The translations under genes were made by a program, and so were the position numbers. This document shows, one piece after another, positions 54,350-63,210 of a DNA stretch of 64,000 nucleotides. Every line of letters starts with the position of its first letter. Positions within the stretch are counted from its first letter, which is position 1. Source of the DNA: Nocardia tenerifensis NBRC 101015 (GTDB taxonomy: Bacteria; Actinomycetota; Actinomycetes; Mycobacteriales; Mycobacteriaceae); assembly GCF_000308715.1 (NCBI RefSeq), contig NZ_BAGH01000184.1:45539-109538 (forward strand). The letters run 5' to 3'. The notes beneath the pieces are model-generated. The model had not been told where the DNA came from. It saw only the letters and a list, made by a program, of their open reading frames with translations, and did no database searches.

Positions 54350-55644
54350 AACTGCTTCACGAAACCGGTTGGGCGGCAACGCCTGCCACTGCGGAACCGC
54401 CGTTGGACGAGGAGATCACCTGCGATGTCGTGGTGATCGGCGGTGGTGTGGGCGGCATGTCGGCGGCCTTGCGCGCGGCCGAGAACGGCGCGGATGTGGT
54501 GCTGCTCGAATCCCACACCCTCGGTTGGGGCGCCAGCTCCCGCAACGCCGGGTACGTCACCAACTCCATCGCCGCCGACCCGGAGCTGCTGCGGCTGCTG
54601 CTCAAACCCGAACGCCTGCGAAACCTGTACCGGTACGCCGAGAATTCGGTGCACTTCGCCGAAGAGGCCATCATCCGCCACAACATCGAGTGCGGCTTCC
54701 AGCACGAGGGCATCGTGATGGCCGCCGTCTCCAAAGGACAGTTGCGGCACGCACGCCGCAACGCGAAGGCGATGGCCGAGGCCGGATCCTCGGCCGAATT
54801 CGTCGAGGGCCGGGCGGCGGGCCTGCCGGAGGGCTTCCTGGGCGGCGTACGCGAGGGCGTCGGTGGCACGCTCAATCCGGGTGAGTTCGTTCTCGGCCTG
54901 CGGGCCGCGACGATCGCGTCCGGTGTGCACGTCTACGAGCACACCCCGGCAAGCGATGTCACCGACACCGGTGACCAGGTCATCGTCGCGACTCCGGATG
55001 GCCGGGTGCGGGCGCGAAAGGCGTTGCTGACGACCAACGCTTACAGTGCGGGCCTGTCCATCGCGCCGAAGCGTCTCGCCAGTCCGGTGTGGACTTCGCT
55101 GGTCGAGACCGAACCCGTCGCGGCCGAGCGGCTCGACGAGATCGGCTGGACCAGTCGCGCTCCGATGGTCACGCTGCACATGATCCTCGAGAGTTACCGC
55201 GTCACCCCTCGGGGCACCATCGTGTTCGGCACCCGCCGGCTCCAGACCGGCCGGAACCCGCTGCCGGACCGCACACCGGACCAGAAGGTCGCCGACGACC
55301 TGGTCCGCGGATTCCACGAGCGCTTCCCAGGACTGCGAGATGTCAAGGCGCAGAGCGCATGGGGCGGCTGGATCGGCATGAGCTCCACCTGGCTTCCAGT
55401 CGCCGGCGAGGCCTCCGACAATGTGCTCTACTCCCTCGCCTGCAACGGCCACGGCTTCGCCCAGGCCCAGTACGTCGGTCATCTGCTGGCCGACCACGTC
55501 GCCGGTAAGGCGCTGCACGACGACCTGGCCGCGATCTGGCACGGGCGCAAGCGTTTCGGCCCGAGTTTCGTCAGCGGGCCCGCGCTCTACGTGGGCTGGC
55601 TCGCCGACCGCGCCTCGGACCGTCTGGCAGTCCTCACGAAATAA
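54346..55644 (+). CDS. FAD-dependent amine/amino-acid oxidase (DAO family, PuuB-like)
   Basis: A 432-aa DAO-fold flavoprotein: VVVIGGGVGGMSAALRAAE (FAD), TLGWGASSRNAGYVTNS (typical of gamma-glutamylputrescine oxidase-like proteins), TLNPGEFVLGLRAA and the end motif LACNGHGFAQAQYVG. With the GS-like ligase and the C26 hydrolase it completes a Puu-like set. It would oxidise an amine or its glutamyl derivative. SD GAAGGGA; ATGA overlap with the Kal-like gene. Confidence 0.87.
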   Translation: MKLLHETGWAATPATAEPPLDEEITCDVVVIGGGVGGMSAALRAAENGADVVLLESHTLGWGASSRNAGYVTNSIAADPELLRLLLKPERLRNLYRYAENSVHFAEEAIIRHNIECGFQHEGIVMAAVSKGQLRHARRNAKAMAEAGSSAEFVEGRAAGLPEGFLGGVREGVGGTLNPGEFVLGLRAATIASGVHVYEHTPASDVTDTGDQVIVATPDGRVRARKALLTTNAYSAGLSIAPKRLASPVWTSLVETEPVAAERLDEIGWTSRAPMVTLHMILESYRVTPRGTIVFGTRRLQTGRNPLPDRTPDQKVADDLVRGFHERFPGLRDVKAQSAWGGWIGMSSTWLPVAGEASDNVLYSLACNGHGFAQAQYVGHLLADHVAGKALHDDLAAIWHGRKRFGPSFVSGPALYVGWLADRASDRLAVLTK

Positions 55645-55720
55645 CCCTCCGCTCGACCCGACCGCACGGCGCTCCGGCCACCCGTGCAGGTCGTCTGATT
55701 TCCCGATTCAAGGAGTAACA

Positions 55721-56413
55721 ATGTCCATTCGAGAACTGCTTTTCGCGGCTGCGGACATCTGGATGATCGCCGTGGGATTCACCTACGGCATCAAGTTCAT
55801 TCGCAACTACAAGAATTATCTGCTCGGCCTCGAATGGATCATTGTCGCCACCTCGGGTACGAACTTCCTGATCTACGGGCTGATCAAGGCCGGACATGAC
55901 AGCCCCATGTACGCCTTCGCGTACTTCCTGGACGCGTTCTCCCGGTCGGTCGGCATCACGCTCATCCTCGTCCTCGGATTGATGGGCGTGACCCACCGAT
56001 ACAAGCCGTCTGTCGGGGTGGACATCGGCGTGTTCGCTCTGGCAGGCGCGGCGGGCTTCGTGCTCAGCCAATTCGCCGAGGAGATCGGCACTCCCGGCAA
56101 AATCTTCTACATCGTGGTGAACGTGCTCACGACGATGTTCTTGGTCTACTTCGCCAAGCGGCTGTGGAACATCGGCGAGCGCGGGCACGCCGTCTGGACC
56201 GCGGTCGCCACGGCCTGCGGATTCGTTATCGCCTCGATCTACGACTTCATCCACATTCCGGGCGACGATGCCGAGCACACCCTCTTCTACATCGGCGCTT
56301 TGTCCACCTGGGGCCTGCAGATGTTGACGTACTTCCGCGCCTATCGAGTGTTCGATGCGCACAACCAGCGCACCGAAGTCAAGGCGGTCAACGGCGCGCC
56401 GGCCAAGGCTTGA
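55721..56413 (+). CDS. Multi-pass membrane protein of unknown function
   Basis: The 230-aa protein has about seven hydrophobic segments (for example LFAAADIWMIAVGFTYGI, GITLILVLGLMGVTH, IGVFALAGAAGFVLSQFA, IFYIVVNVLTTMFLVYFA, TAVATACGFVIASIYDFIH). No transporter family was recognised. AAGGAG precedes the ATG. Its place between two amine oxidases suggests a role in uptake or in sensing of the substrate; this is inference. Confidence 0.75.
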   Translation: MSIRELLFAAADIWMIAVGFTYGIKFIRNYKNYLLGLEWIIVATSGTNFLIYGLIKAGHDSPMYAFAYFLDAFSRSVGITLILVLGLMGVTHRYKPSVGVDIGVFALAGAAGFVLSQFAEEIGTPGKIFYIVVNVLTTMFLVYFAKRLWNIGERGHAVWTAVATACGFVIASIYDFIHIPGDDAEHTLFYIGALSTWGLQMLTYFRAYRVFDAHNQRTEVKAVNGAPAKA

Positions 56414-56453
56414 ATACCCCGCCTCGACATCGATCGGAACAAAGGAGTTCGAA

Positions 56454-57824
56454 ATGACAACGCACGAATCACATGAAGAGACCACCGCGGTAGTCGTCAT
56501 CGGTGCCGGAATCGCGGGATTGACGGCCGCGACCACCCTGTCCACAGAAACCGACGTGGTCGTTCTCGAGGCCGGCGATCGCACCGGCGGCCGCGTCGAG
56601 ACCGTCCGCCAGGGCGATTACTGGATCAACGTCGGCACCCAATTCACCGAGGGCACAGGCACATTGATCGAAGCCCTCGACCGGCACGGCATCGAACGAG
56701 GCTCGCTCGCAGGCAAGAGCGTCGCGCTGCACCTGAACGGCAGAACGGTCGACACCTCGAATCCCCTCGCGCTCATGTTCCGTACGCGCATGTCGATGAC
56801 GGACCGCATCGGCATGGCCATCGTCGGCGCCCGCATCCTGGCGGCCATGCCGTTCCTGGAATCGCAGTCTCGTATCGCCCAGCGGGTCCGCGCACGGCTC
56901 GACGCCAAACCGGCCTCATATCTGCTGAAGGGTGTCCGGTCCGAGCTGGCCGCCGCCGTCGTACGGTCGTGGTCGGCGCAGTGGATGGGATGCGAGGTAG
57001 GGGAGACCGCCGCGACGCAGCTCGTCACGTCAGTAGGCATCGCTCTGGCCGATCCGGCGAAGATCCCGAACTTTTCGCTGCCGGTGGGCGGCAATCAGAC
57101 GCTGACCGATGTACTCGCGGCCGACCTGGGCGAGCGCATCCGGCTGAACACGACGGTGCGATCGGTGCGGCCGGACGGCGACGGCGTCATCGTGGACTAC
57201 CTCCACGGCGACCGGCCGGCGCGACTACGCGCCGAGCGCGCGATCGTGACCGTCCCTGCCGATATCGCCGAACAGATCATCCCGGATCTTCCACCGCGGT
57301 ACGCGGGTGCTTTCGACGATATCGCCTACGGCCGCTACGTGATCGTCGGATTCTTCACCGACGATGTCGGCCCGCAGCGCTGGGACGACTACTTCGCCGT
57401 CTCGACGCCACAGCTGTCCTTCCAAGCCATGTTCAACCACGCCGCGGCGATGCGCACGGGCGATGATCGCAAACCCGGTGGGGCACTGGCCTGTTTCGCG
57501 GGCGGTGCTCAGGCCGACGCCATGTTCGACCTGTCGGACGCGGAGATCGTGTCACGCTTCACCAAAGACCTGCTCGCCGTATTCCCGGAGCTCGAAGGGA
57601 AATTGGGCGAAGGCATCGTGCGGCGGCACCATCGGGTCGTGCCCTACTGGGGGCCCGGCCGACGGACCTCGCTTCCTACGCTGCGGGCTCCCCTGGGGCT
57701 CATCCACCTCGCCGGCGACTATCAGCTCGAGCTGCCCTCGCTCGCCGACGCGGCCGCATCGGGCGAGCAGGCGGCGCAGGCGGTGCTGGCGAGCCTGCGC
57801 CGATCGCCCCACCAGGCACGTTAA
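56454..57824 (+). CDS. FAD amine oxidase (monoamine-oxidase/phytoene-desaturase superfamily)
   Basis: A 456-aa flavoprotein with VVVIGAGIAGLTAATTLSTE, LEAGDRTGGRVETV (GGR motif) and a C-terminal FAD segment HLAGDYQLELPSLADAAASG. No Cys for covalent FAD is visible. Members include cyclohexylamine and putrescine oxidases, which turn a primary amine into a ketone or aldehyde. The ATG has AAAGGAG ahead. With the BVMO-type gene it suggests amine-to-ketone-to-ester conversion. Confidence 0.83.
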   Translation: MTTHESHEETTAVVVIGAGIAGLTAATTLSTETDVVVLEAGDRTGGRVETVRQGDYWINVGTQFTEGTGTLIEALDRHGIERGSLAGKSVALHLNGRTVDTSNPLALMFRTRMSMTDRIGMAIVGARILAAMPFLESQSRIAQRVRARLDAKPASYLLKGVRSELAAAVVRSWSAQWMGCEVGETAATQLVTSVGIALADPAKIPNFSLPVGGNQTLTDVLAADLGERIRLNTTVRSVRPDGDGVIVDYLHGDRPARLRAERAIVTVPADIAEQIIPDLPPRYAGAFDDIAYGRYVIVGFFTDDVGPQRWDDYFAVSTPQLSFQAMFNHAAAMRTGDDRKPGGALACFAGGAQADAMFDLSDAEIVSRFTKDLLAVFPELEGKLGEGIVRRHHRVVPYWGPGRRTSLPTLRAPLGLIHLAGDYQLELPSLADAAASGEQAAQAVLASLRRSPHQAR

Positions 57825-57833
57825 CCTCTTGCC

Positions 57834-58451
57834 ATGACCGGGGTCGCGCGGCTCGTTGTCGGACTGGTCGCCGGCGTGATCGCAGGTGCGACCGCCTGGA
57901 CCACCTCGGGACAATGGCCGTTCGGACTGCTGATCCTCATCATCACAGCCGCAGCGGTCAATGTCGTCTGGACCCTGAAAGTCCTGCTGCCCAAGGACTT
58001 CGAGGCGACCCGCGCCCATGCCGCCGCCGCGGACGTCGACGACCAAGTCGGCGATATCGCGCTGCTGCTCATCCTGGTCGGCAGTCTCGCGAGTATCGGA
58101 ATATTGCTGGTCTCGGGCACCGACAAGAACAAAGCCCTGTACGCGGGCCTCGCGATGACGGCCGTCCTCACGGTCTGGGCGCTACTACACACGATGTACA
58201 CAGCGCGATACGCACGGGTCTACTACCAGGCGCCGGAAGGCGGCATCGACTTCAATTCCGAGACGCCACCCCGCTACACGGACTTCTGCTACTTCTCGTT
58301 CAATCTCGGTATGACCTACCAGGTTTCGGACACAAACGTCTCCGATTCCGGCATCCGCTCCGAGGTCCTCAAGCACTGCCTCTTCGGCTATATCTACGGC
58401 ACAGTGATCATCGCGTGCAGCATCAACCTCGTCCTGGGCCTGGTCGGGTGA
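57834..58451 (+). CDS. DUF1345-family membrane protein
   Basis: A 205-aa protein with about five membrane segments and the DUF1345 signature (INFN-like GGIDFNSETPPRYTDFCYF, then LGMTYQVSDTNVSDSGIR). The function of the family is unknown. It begins 9 bp after the amine oxidase and has a weak SD, so it is probably the last gene of this operon. Confidence 0.85.
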   Translation: MTGVARLVVGLVAGVIAGATAWTTSGQWPFGLLILIITAAAVNVVWTLKVLLPKDFEATRAHAAAADVDDQVGDIALLLILVGSLASIGILLVSGTDKNKALYAGLAMTAVLTVWALLHTMYTARYARVYYQAPEGGIDFNSETPPRYTDFCYFSFNLGMTYQVSDTNVSDSGIRSEVLKHCLFGYIYGTVIIACSINLVLGLVG

Positions 58452-58588
58452 GGATGACTGCGGGGCGATCAGCGGCGAGCCACACCCGCGAATTAAGGCA
58501 AGGTGTTCGACAGCCCGGCTTTTCGGCACCAGGCAGACTCGGGTGAGGCCGGGTTTGGTCCTGCTGTCGGCGCGTGGCTTTGCCTCGT

Positions 58589-58807
58589 CTAGGGGCTACC
58601 TGCTGGTCTGAGTTGCCAGACCAGGCTGTGGTTGCCGGTCATCATTGGGTTGCACCACATGGTGCGGCCTGCGGCGTCTCGAGTCGTGGCGCCTTCCACG
58701 AAACAGGCCTGCCCAGGGCTTGGTGGTGGCTGCGCGTGGGCCGGTCCGGCTGTGAACGCGATTGACGCGGCTATCGCTATTGTCGCTGCGTAATGCCGTG
58801 TGCTCAT
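58589..58807 (-). CDS. Small secreted protein
   Basis: A 72-aa product with a clear signal peptide (YAATIAIAASIAFTAGPAHA, cleavage after AHA) and a mature part of about 45 residues with two Cys (GQACFVEG, MWCNPMM), which could form one disulfide. No family recognised. An ATG at 58807 is used; a start three codons upstream is possible. Confidence 0.6.
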   Translation of the reverse strand: MSTRHYAATIAIAASIAFTAGPAHAQPPPSPGQACFVEGATTRDAAGRTMWCNPMMTGNHSLVWQLRPAGSP

Positions 58808-59056
58808 ATCGACCACCTTCGCTGGTCGGGAGACTGCATTGACGGGATTGACGAGCTACATGCCAAGTGTATTGACCTGAAGCGACCTGCATGTATTTCA
58901 AATCGACGTCGTTGTGGACGTCGCAGCCGGGAGCGCTAGCGATCGGCGGCTATGCCGGGGCGGGTGTGCTTCGCAGGGTTCGGGTGCCCGGTGTAGGTGC
59001 GAGCCGGTGCTGAACCTGTAGTGGCGTTCGACCCAGCGCGGTGCCGTATGACTGAG

Positions 59057-60280
59057 CTACTGATATGCGCCCGGTTGCTTGGTGGTGTGTTGGCAGACAT
59101 GGCAGCGGGGGACGATGAGTGCCGCGTCCGGCGCGAGGGGTGTGATGTCGAGGAGTGCCTGGGGCCGCTCACCGTCGCTGATGCGAGTCCATTTCCCTTT
59201 GAGATCGATCCACTCGTCGCGGTCGGCGAATCGGACGCGGCCTTCCAGGTTGGCGTGCTGGCGGGAGCCGGCGGCGAGTTCGAAGCAGAGTTGAGCGATC
59301 AGGAGTTGATCGTCGGGGTGGAACTCGGGGTTGTGGTGGCGCCATCCCGCGAGTGGACTGTCTGGCGCGGTGAGCCATTCGTGGACGAATCCGGACTTGA
59401 GGTCGACCAGTGCGACTGCGTGGCCGTCGGCAATCGGCATGTGCCGCACGGCAATTGCGCATGGGTCGGGGTGGATCTGCGGTTGCTGGTTCCCGGTGAT
59501 GTCGCAGACGACCGCGCGGATGGTTCGTTGCGTTGGGTGGTTGGTAACTCGCGCGGCGAGGTGGAGTTGCCGCGGGCTGCCGTCGTCGAAGCTGCTGGTG
59601 AGGGTGCCGGTCCAGCGGTCGGCTGGGGCGGCGAGGTTGAACAACGAGAGGAAGCCGGTTCGGTCGTCCCAGTGGTGGGCCGCGGCCAGGATTTCTGGAA
59701 GGGTCAGCCCGGTGAAAGCGGCACCTGGGGGTAGCCGTAGCAGGTAGTTTGCGGCGGATGTGGCAGTGGCGATGCCGGCGGGGTTCCATTCGATCACCCC
59801 GACGACGGGCAGCGTCGGGGGTTGTTCGGTGACGTAGCCCGCCCAGACCGCGGCGGCGTCGACATGTCCTGAGGGGCCCAGGACGGGAACGGCGAGCATG
59901 TGTACCGCGCGGCCGTCAGGCAGTGTGGCGGATCTGTCGCGGGTCTGCCTGGACTCGACGCACTCCCAGATCAGTGGAGCGAGATTGGCTGAGGTGGTGC
60001 GAGCGCGGGAAATGCTTGCGCGGGTCAGTTTGGAGAAGGCTCGGGGCTGGGATCCGTCGAGGACCATAGAGCAGTCGTCCGGGCCGACCGTCGTCTCCAC
60101 GACCACCCAGCTGCGGGCCGTCTGGAACCGTGCGGCATCAGTGCAGAGACGTGCAGGTGGCTCGTTTGGCGCTGTCGCTGGTGCCGCCGCTATGGCGCGG
60201 TGGGCGAATGGCTGGCGAGCGCGCTCTGTCGGCGCCTGCTCGGCCTCCACGCCTTGACGGCGGGTGTTCGGAGCGTCCAT
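59057..60280 (-). CDS. DUF5593-like GAF/PAS-type protein of Nocardia/Rhodococcus
   Basis: A 407-aa cytoplasmic protein. The N-terminal half has a GAF-like pattern (RFQTARSWVVVETTVGPDDC, TLPDGRAVHMLAVPVLGPS, DAAAVWAGYV); the second half is PAS-like (VGVIEWNPAGIATATSAANY, WDDRTGFLSLFNLAAPADRW). The C-terminus holds CHVCQH and ends in TTKQPGAYQ. Such proteins are frequent in nocardiae and their role is not known. It is divergent from the HTH gene, with an 11-bp tandem repeat between. Confidence 0.7.
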   Translation of the reverse strand: MDAPNTRRQGVEAEQAPTERARQPFAHRAIAAAPATAPNEPPARLCTDAARFQTARSWVVVETTVGPDDCSMVLDGSQPRAFSKLTRASISRARTTSANLAPLIWECVESRQTRDRSATLPDGRAVHMLAVPVLGPSGHVDAAAVWAGYVTEQPPTLPVVGVIEWNPAGIATATSAANYLLRLPPGAAFTGLTLPEILAAAHHWDDRTGFLSLFNLAAPADRWTGTLTSSFDDGSPRQLHLAARVTNHPTQRTIRAVVCDITGNQQPQIHPDPCAIAVRHMPIADGHAVALVDLKSGFVHEWLTAPDSPLAGWRHHNPEFHPDDQLLIAQLCFELAAGSRQHANLEGRVRFADRDEWIDLKGKWTRISDGERPQALLDITPLAPDAALIVPRCHVCQHTTKQPGAYQ

Positions 60281-60323
60281 TGCCGACCTCCTTCCGGTCG
60301 GCCCGGATCTGACATACCGGGCT

Positions 60324-60345
60324 CTGATTCGAGCCTGATTCGAGC
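60324..60345. repeat. 11-bp tandem direct repeat in a divergent promoter region
   Basis: CTGATTCGAGC occurs twice without spacing (60324-60334, 60335-60345), between the DUF5593-like gene and the HTH gene. It could be a regulator site. Confidence 0.5.
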
Positions 60346-60410
60346 CATAAGCGCAGGCCAGGAAGTTTCCACGGATGGAAAGAACCTTGATCGAGGCATA
60401 GCATTGTGAT

Positions 60411-61550
60411 ATGAGTCACCCGGCTCTCCCTCCTAGGCGTCCGGTGCAGGCCGGACGTGGATACGGGGATCCCTCAGTCGGCAACGAGCCGTTTGCTGAG
60501 ACGAGGCTTCGAGCACCGGGGTCGGGGTTGACCAAGCCTCAGCCACTCGGAGCCATCGCCGAAGCCGGCTCGTTGACTATGGCGGACCTGGCGTGTGTGG
60601 CGCACGTTCCGAGTAGCACGCTGGCGCGGTTGTGGCTCGATCCGATGTGGCTTGACGGGGTGACTGGGGCGACCCTCCAGAAATTGCTGCCGGCGGTACC
60701 GGGGCTGGCGCGCTACCTCGAGGACCGCAGCCATTCCGCCCGGCTCGAGGCAGCGCTGCATCAATGCGTCGAGTCCGGACTCGACATCCAGACCGGCCGA
60801 CTGGGCCCGTTGATCGAGAGCCGATCGATCCAATATGTCGCGACCGCGCTGGAGGCGGCCGCGGCGACGATGCGGCTGGACGCGCGTGGCACCGTGTCGA
60901 GTCTGGCGCGGTGCTGGGGCGGCAGTCAAAGCCTGGCCCTCGACGCCGTGATCGACCCAGCGTGCGGGCTGATATCGGAGCCGAACCTGTTGATCGAGAA
61001 GGCTGTTCAACTCACCGACCTCATCGACACCAGCGCCAACTCACTGCACACGACCGTCGGCTACGGGATCCTTGTGCACAAGGTGACCAAGCTGACCGGT
61101 TCCGTCCCAACCGATAGTCCACCGGCGACTAGGTGCTCCGCCTTCGCGTACCGCAGCGGCGTCATCGGCATGCTCCTGCGCACCGGAGATCCAGACGCCG
61201 CGCGTGCGTACCGGCGCGAGCTGGAAACCCATCCGCTGTTGCAGCGCAACGAGTTGTGGTCCCTGGCCACATTTTCCGCCGACATACCCCAGACCCGGCA
61301 GTTCAACGTCGACTCGAGGACCGGGTTGGCGCACACCGCCGCCGACGTGATCGGCGATCTCTCCGAGCTCAACGAGGCATACCTGCACTACCTGGTTACC
61401 AGCGCGATCCCGGTCCTGCTGCACTATGATTCAACCTTCGGATCCCGAAGAGCTGTACTGGTGAACACGCTGGGCGCGCGACTCGAGCGCGGTATCGAAG
61501 ATGCTCGAACACGCTCTGTGAGTGTCGGTTTCATGAAGTCCATACGCTAG
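60411..61550 (+). CDS. Protein of unknown function with an N-terminal helix-turn-helix
   Basis: The 379-aa product has a likely HTH at about residues 58-105 (TMADLACVAHVPSSTLARLW, TGATLQKLLPAVPGLARYLE), where VPSSTLARLW looks like a recognition helix. The remainder is mostly helical without a recognised motif. No good SD precedes the ATG, so it may be leaderless. It ends 26 bp before the methyltransferase gene and probably forms an operon with it. Confidence 0.6.
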   Translation: MSHPALPPRRPVQAGRGYGDPSVGNEPFAETRLRAPGSGLTKPQPLGAIAEAGSLTMADLACVAHVPSSTLARLWLDPMWLDGVTGATLQKLLPAVPGLARYLEDRSHSARLEAALHQCVESGLDIQTGRLGPLIESRSIQYVATALEAAAATMRLDARGTVSSLARCWGGSQSLALDAVIDPACGLISEPNLLIEKAVQLTDLIDTSANSLHTTVGYGILVHKVTKLTGSVPTDSPPATRCSAFAYRSGVIGMLLRTGDPDAARAYRRELETHPLLQRNELWSLATFSADIPQTRQFNVDSRTGLAHTAADVIGDLSELNEAYLHYLVTSAIPVLLHYDSTFGSRRAVLVNTLGARLERGIEDARTRSVSVGFMKSIR

Positions 61551-61576
61551 ACCTCCCCACGGAGCGAGGAGCAGTC

Positions 61577-62338
61577 GTGCTGGGTGACGAGCGAGTGTCG
61601 GATGCCTACGCCAAGAACGCCGAATTCTGGATCACGATCGTCCGCGACAAGCTCGATCCCTACCAAACCCTGCTGACCGACCCGGCGTTGCTCGACTTTA
61701 TCGGTGACTGCGAAGGCCTGTCGGTCCTCGACGCCGGCTGTGGCGAAGGCTATCTCACTCGAGAACTGATCCGTCGCGGCGCCGATCACGTCGCTGGGGT
61801 CGACACCTGCCGAGAGTTCGTCGACGCGGCCATTGGACATCCGGAGCACCAACCCGGGCGAGCCAGCTTCCATCATGCCGACGTCGCAGACCTGCCGCTG
61901 GCGGAGGACAGCGTGGACCTGGTCGTGGTCAACCGGCTCCCGAATGGAATCGACCAGCCCGAGACACGTTTCCGCGAATTCGCGCGCGTCTTGAAACGGT
62001 CGGGCCGGCTGATCCTGCTCGGTATGCATCCGTGCTTCTACGCCGCACGTGCCGAGCGCACCGCCGCGGGCAGCGACGACTTCTCCATCGACGACTACTT
62101 CGGTGTCCGGACCGTCGAGCAGCGCTTCAACGTCGAGGGAAAGGTCTCACCGGCGGCCTCGGTTCAGCAGTTCTACTCCCTCGAGGCGTATATCCAGATG
62201 ATCACTTCGGCTGGATTTGTCATCGCGGATCTGCGTGAACCTCACCCGACCGTGGAACAGCGACGGCAGAACCCATGGTGGGATCAGAATTTCCGACGGC
62301 CGCTGTTTCTCATGCTGGAATGCATTCCGAATAACTGA
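61577..62338 (+). CDS. SAM-dependent class I methyltransferase
   Basis: A 253-aa methyltransferase with motif I LSVLDAGCGEGYLTREL, the acidic residue of motif II in VAGVDTCREFVDAA, motif post-II FHHADVADLPLAEDSVDLVV and LKRSGRLILLGMHPCFY. These are small-molecule (UbiE/Coq-like) features. GTG start with AGGAG 6 nt ahead. The substrate is unknown; the neighbour is the HTH protein. Confidence 0.87.
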   Translation: MLGDERVSDAYAKNAEFWITIVRDKLDPYQTLLTDPALLDFIGDCEGLSVLDAGCGEGYLTRELIRRGADHVAGVDTCREFVDAAIGHPEHQPGRASFHHADVADLPLAEDSVDLVVVNRLPNGIDQPETRFREFARVLKRSGRLILLGMHPCFYAARAERTAAGSDDFSIDDYFGVRTVEQRFNVEGKVSPAASVQQFYSLEAYIQMITSAGFVIADLREPHPTVEQRRQNPWWDQNFRRPLFLMLECIPNN

Positions 62339-62660
62339 CTGCTCGGTTGCTGCGAGTGTTCGGCAGCTATGGGATGTTCGAGCTACTCGACTTTCTGTGT
62401 GGAATTTACTTGCGCTGTTTTGTGGCGTGCGTTACATTCGAAGTCAGTCCTTGATCTTGAGGATTTCTCCCGGCAACCGCCGCTGCGGAACCGGATGACG
62501 CGAACCGAACAAACTCCCCGCACCGCCTCTGGCGGTGATGGCGCGCGCGTGACTCGATGCGCATAGCGGAGTTTCCGGTGTGACTCATCAGCCCCCATGG
62601 GCACCGAATGCCTTGACGCTCAATGGTGTTCGGCGGTGCACGGTCGGACGGGAGAAGCCC
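62339..62660. other. Gene-free stretch with a possible promoter
   Basis: This 322-bp region is poorer in GC than its surroundings around 62380-62450. TTGCGC (62410-62415) and TTACAT (62432-62437), 16 nt apart, could be a weak sigma-70-like promoter for the small genes that follow. Nothing else was seen. Confidence 0.35.
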
Positions 62661-62837
62661 ATGAAGATGCTCGAAACGCGCACATGCCTGGCTCGCCTGG
62701 TTGGACAGCATCAACCGGCCGCCGAGTGGGACGACGCGCTCAGTGAGAGATGCGAACGTCTCTACGACGAAATTATCGATGTTGAGCGACGCTTGCGCCG
62801 CCACGCTCGATTGCGGCGTGAATTCGACGATGAATGA
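62661..62837 (+). CDS. Small charged helical protein
   Basis: A 58-aa product rich in Arg and Glu (RCERLYDEIIDVERRLRRHA), probably a single amphipathic helix or short coiled coil. The ATG at 62661 follows GGGAG at 6 nt. No family recognised. Confidence 0.5.
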   Translation: MKMLETRTCLARLVGQHQPAAEWDDALSERCERLYDEIIDVERRLRRHARLRREFDDE

Positions 62838-62967
62838 AAGCGGTCCGAGGACGTTCGATCGCTGACTCGGTCACGCTCGGCTCTGCAGACCTGTCTTGAA
62901 TCGGCATTGCGCTCGGCGCTGCTGTGGCGCAGTCGAATTCGTTCGAAATTGCTTGGAGGTGACACGT

Positions 62968-63210
62968 ATGCCTGAAAAGCCTTGTGAGCATTGTGGGCGT
63001 GCCCGCCGCGATCCGGTTCTGAATATCCGTCAGATCAGCGCACGAACCGGACATTCACCCGATCGAATCAGGCATCTACGAGTTGAAGGACACCCACTGT
63101 ATTCGCTGGCATGGAAAGCCGGTGATGCCCGGAACGCGCCTTTGATGCTCGAAGCCTCCGTGGTCGAAGAGTGGCTCAAAACGTATAAGGAACGGGGGCT
63201 ATCGCTATGA
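62968..63210 (+). CDS. Small HTH (excisionase/MerR-like) protein with a Cys pair
   Basis: The 80-aa product starts with a CxxC-type element (PCEHCGRARRD) followed by a winged-helix-like segment (LNIRQISARTGHSPDRIRHL) and the end EEWLKTYKERGLSL, as in helix-turn-helix domains of the AlpA/MerR superfamily. Strong SD GGAGGT. Its stop overlaps the start of the cutinase gene (ATGA), so the two are translationally coupled. Confidence 0.65.
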   Translation: MPEKPCEHCGRARRDPVLNIRQISARTGHSPDRIRHLRVEGHPLYSLAWKAGDARNAPLMLEASVVEEWLKTYKERGLSL

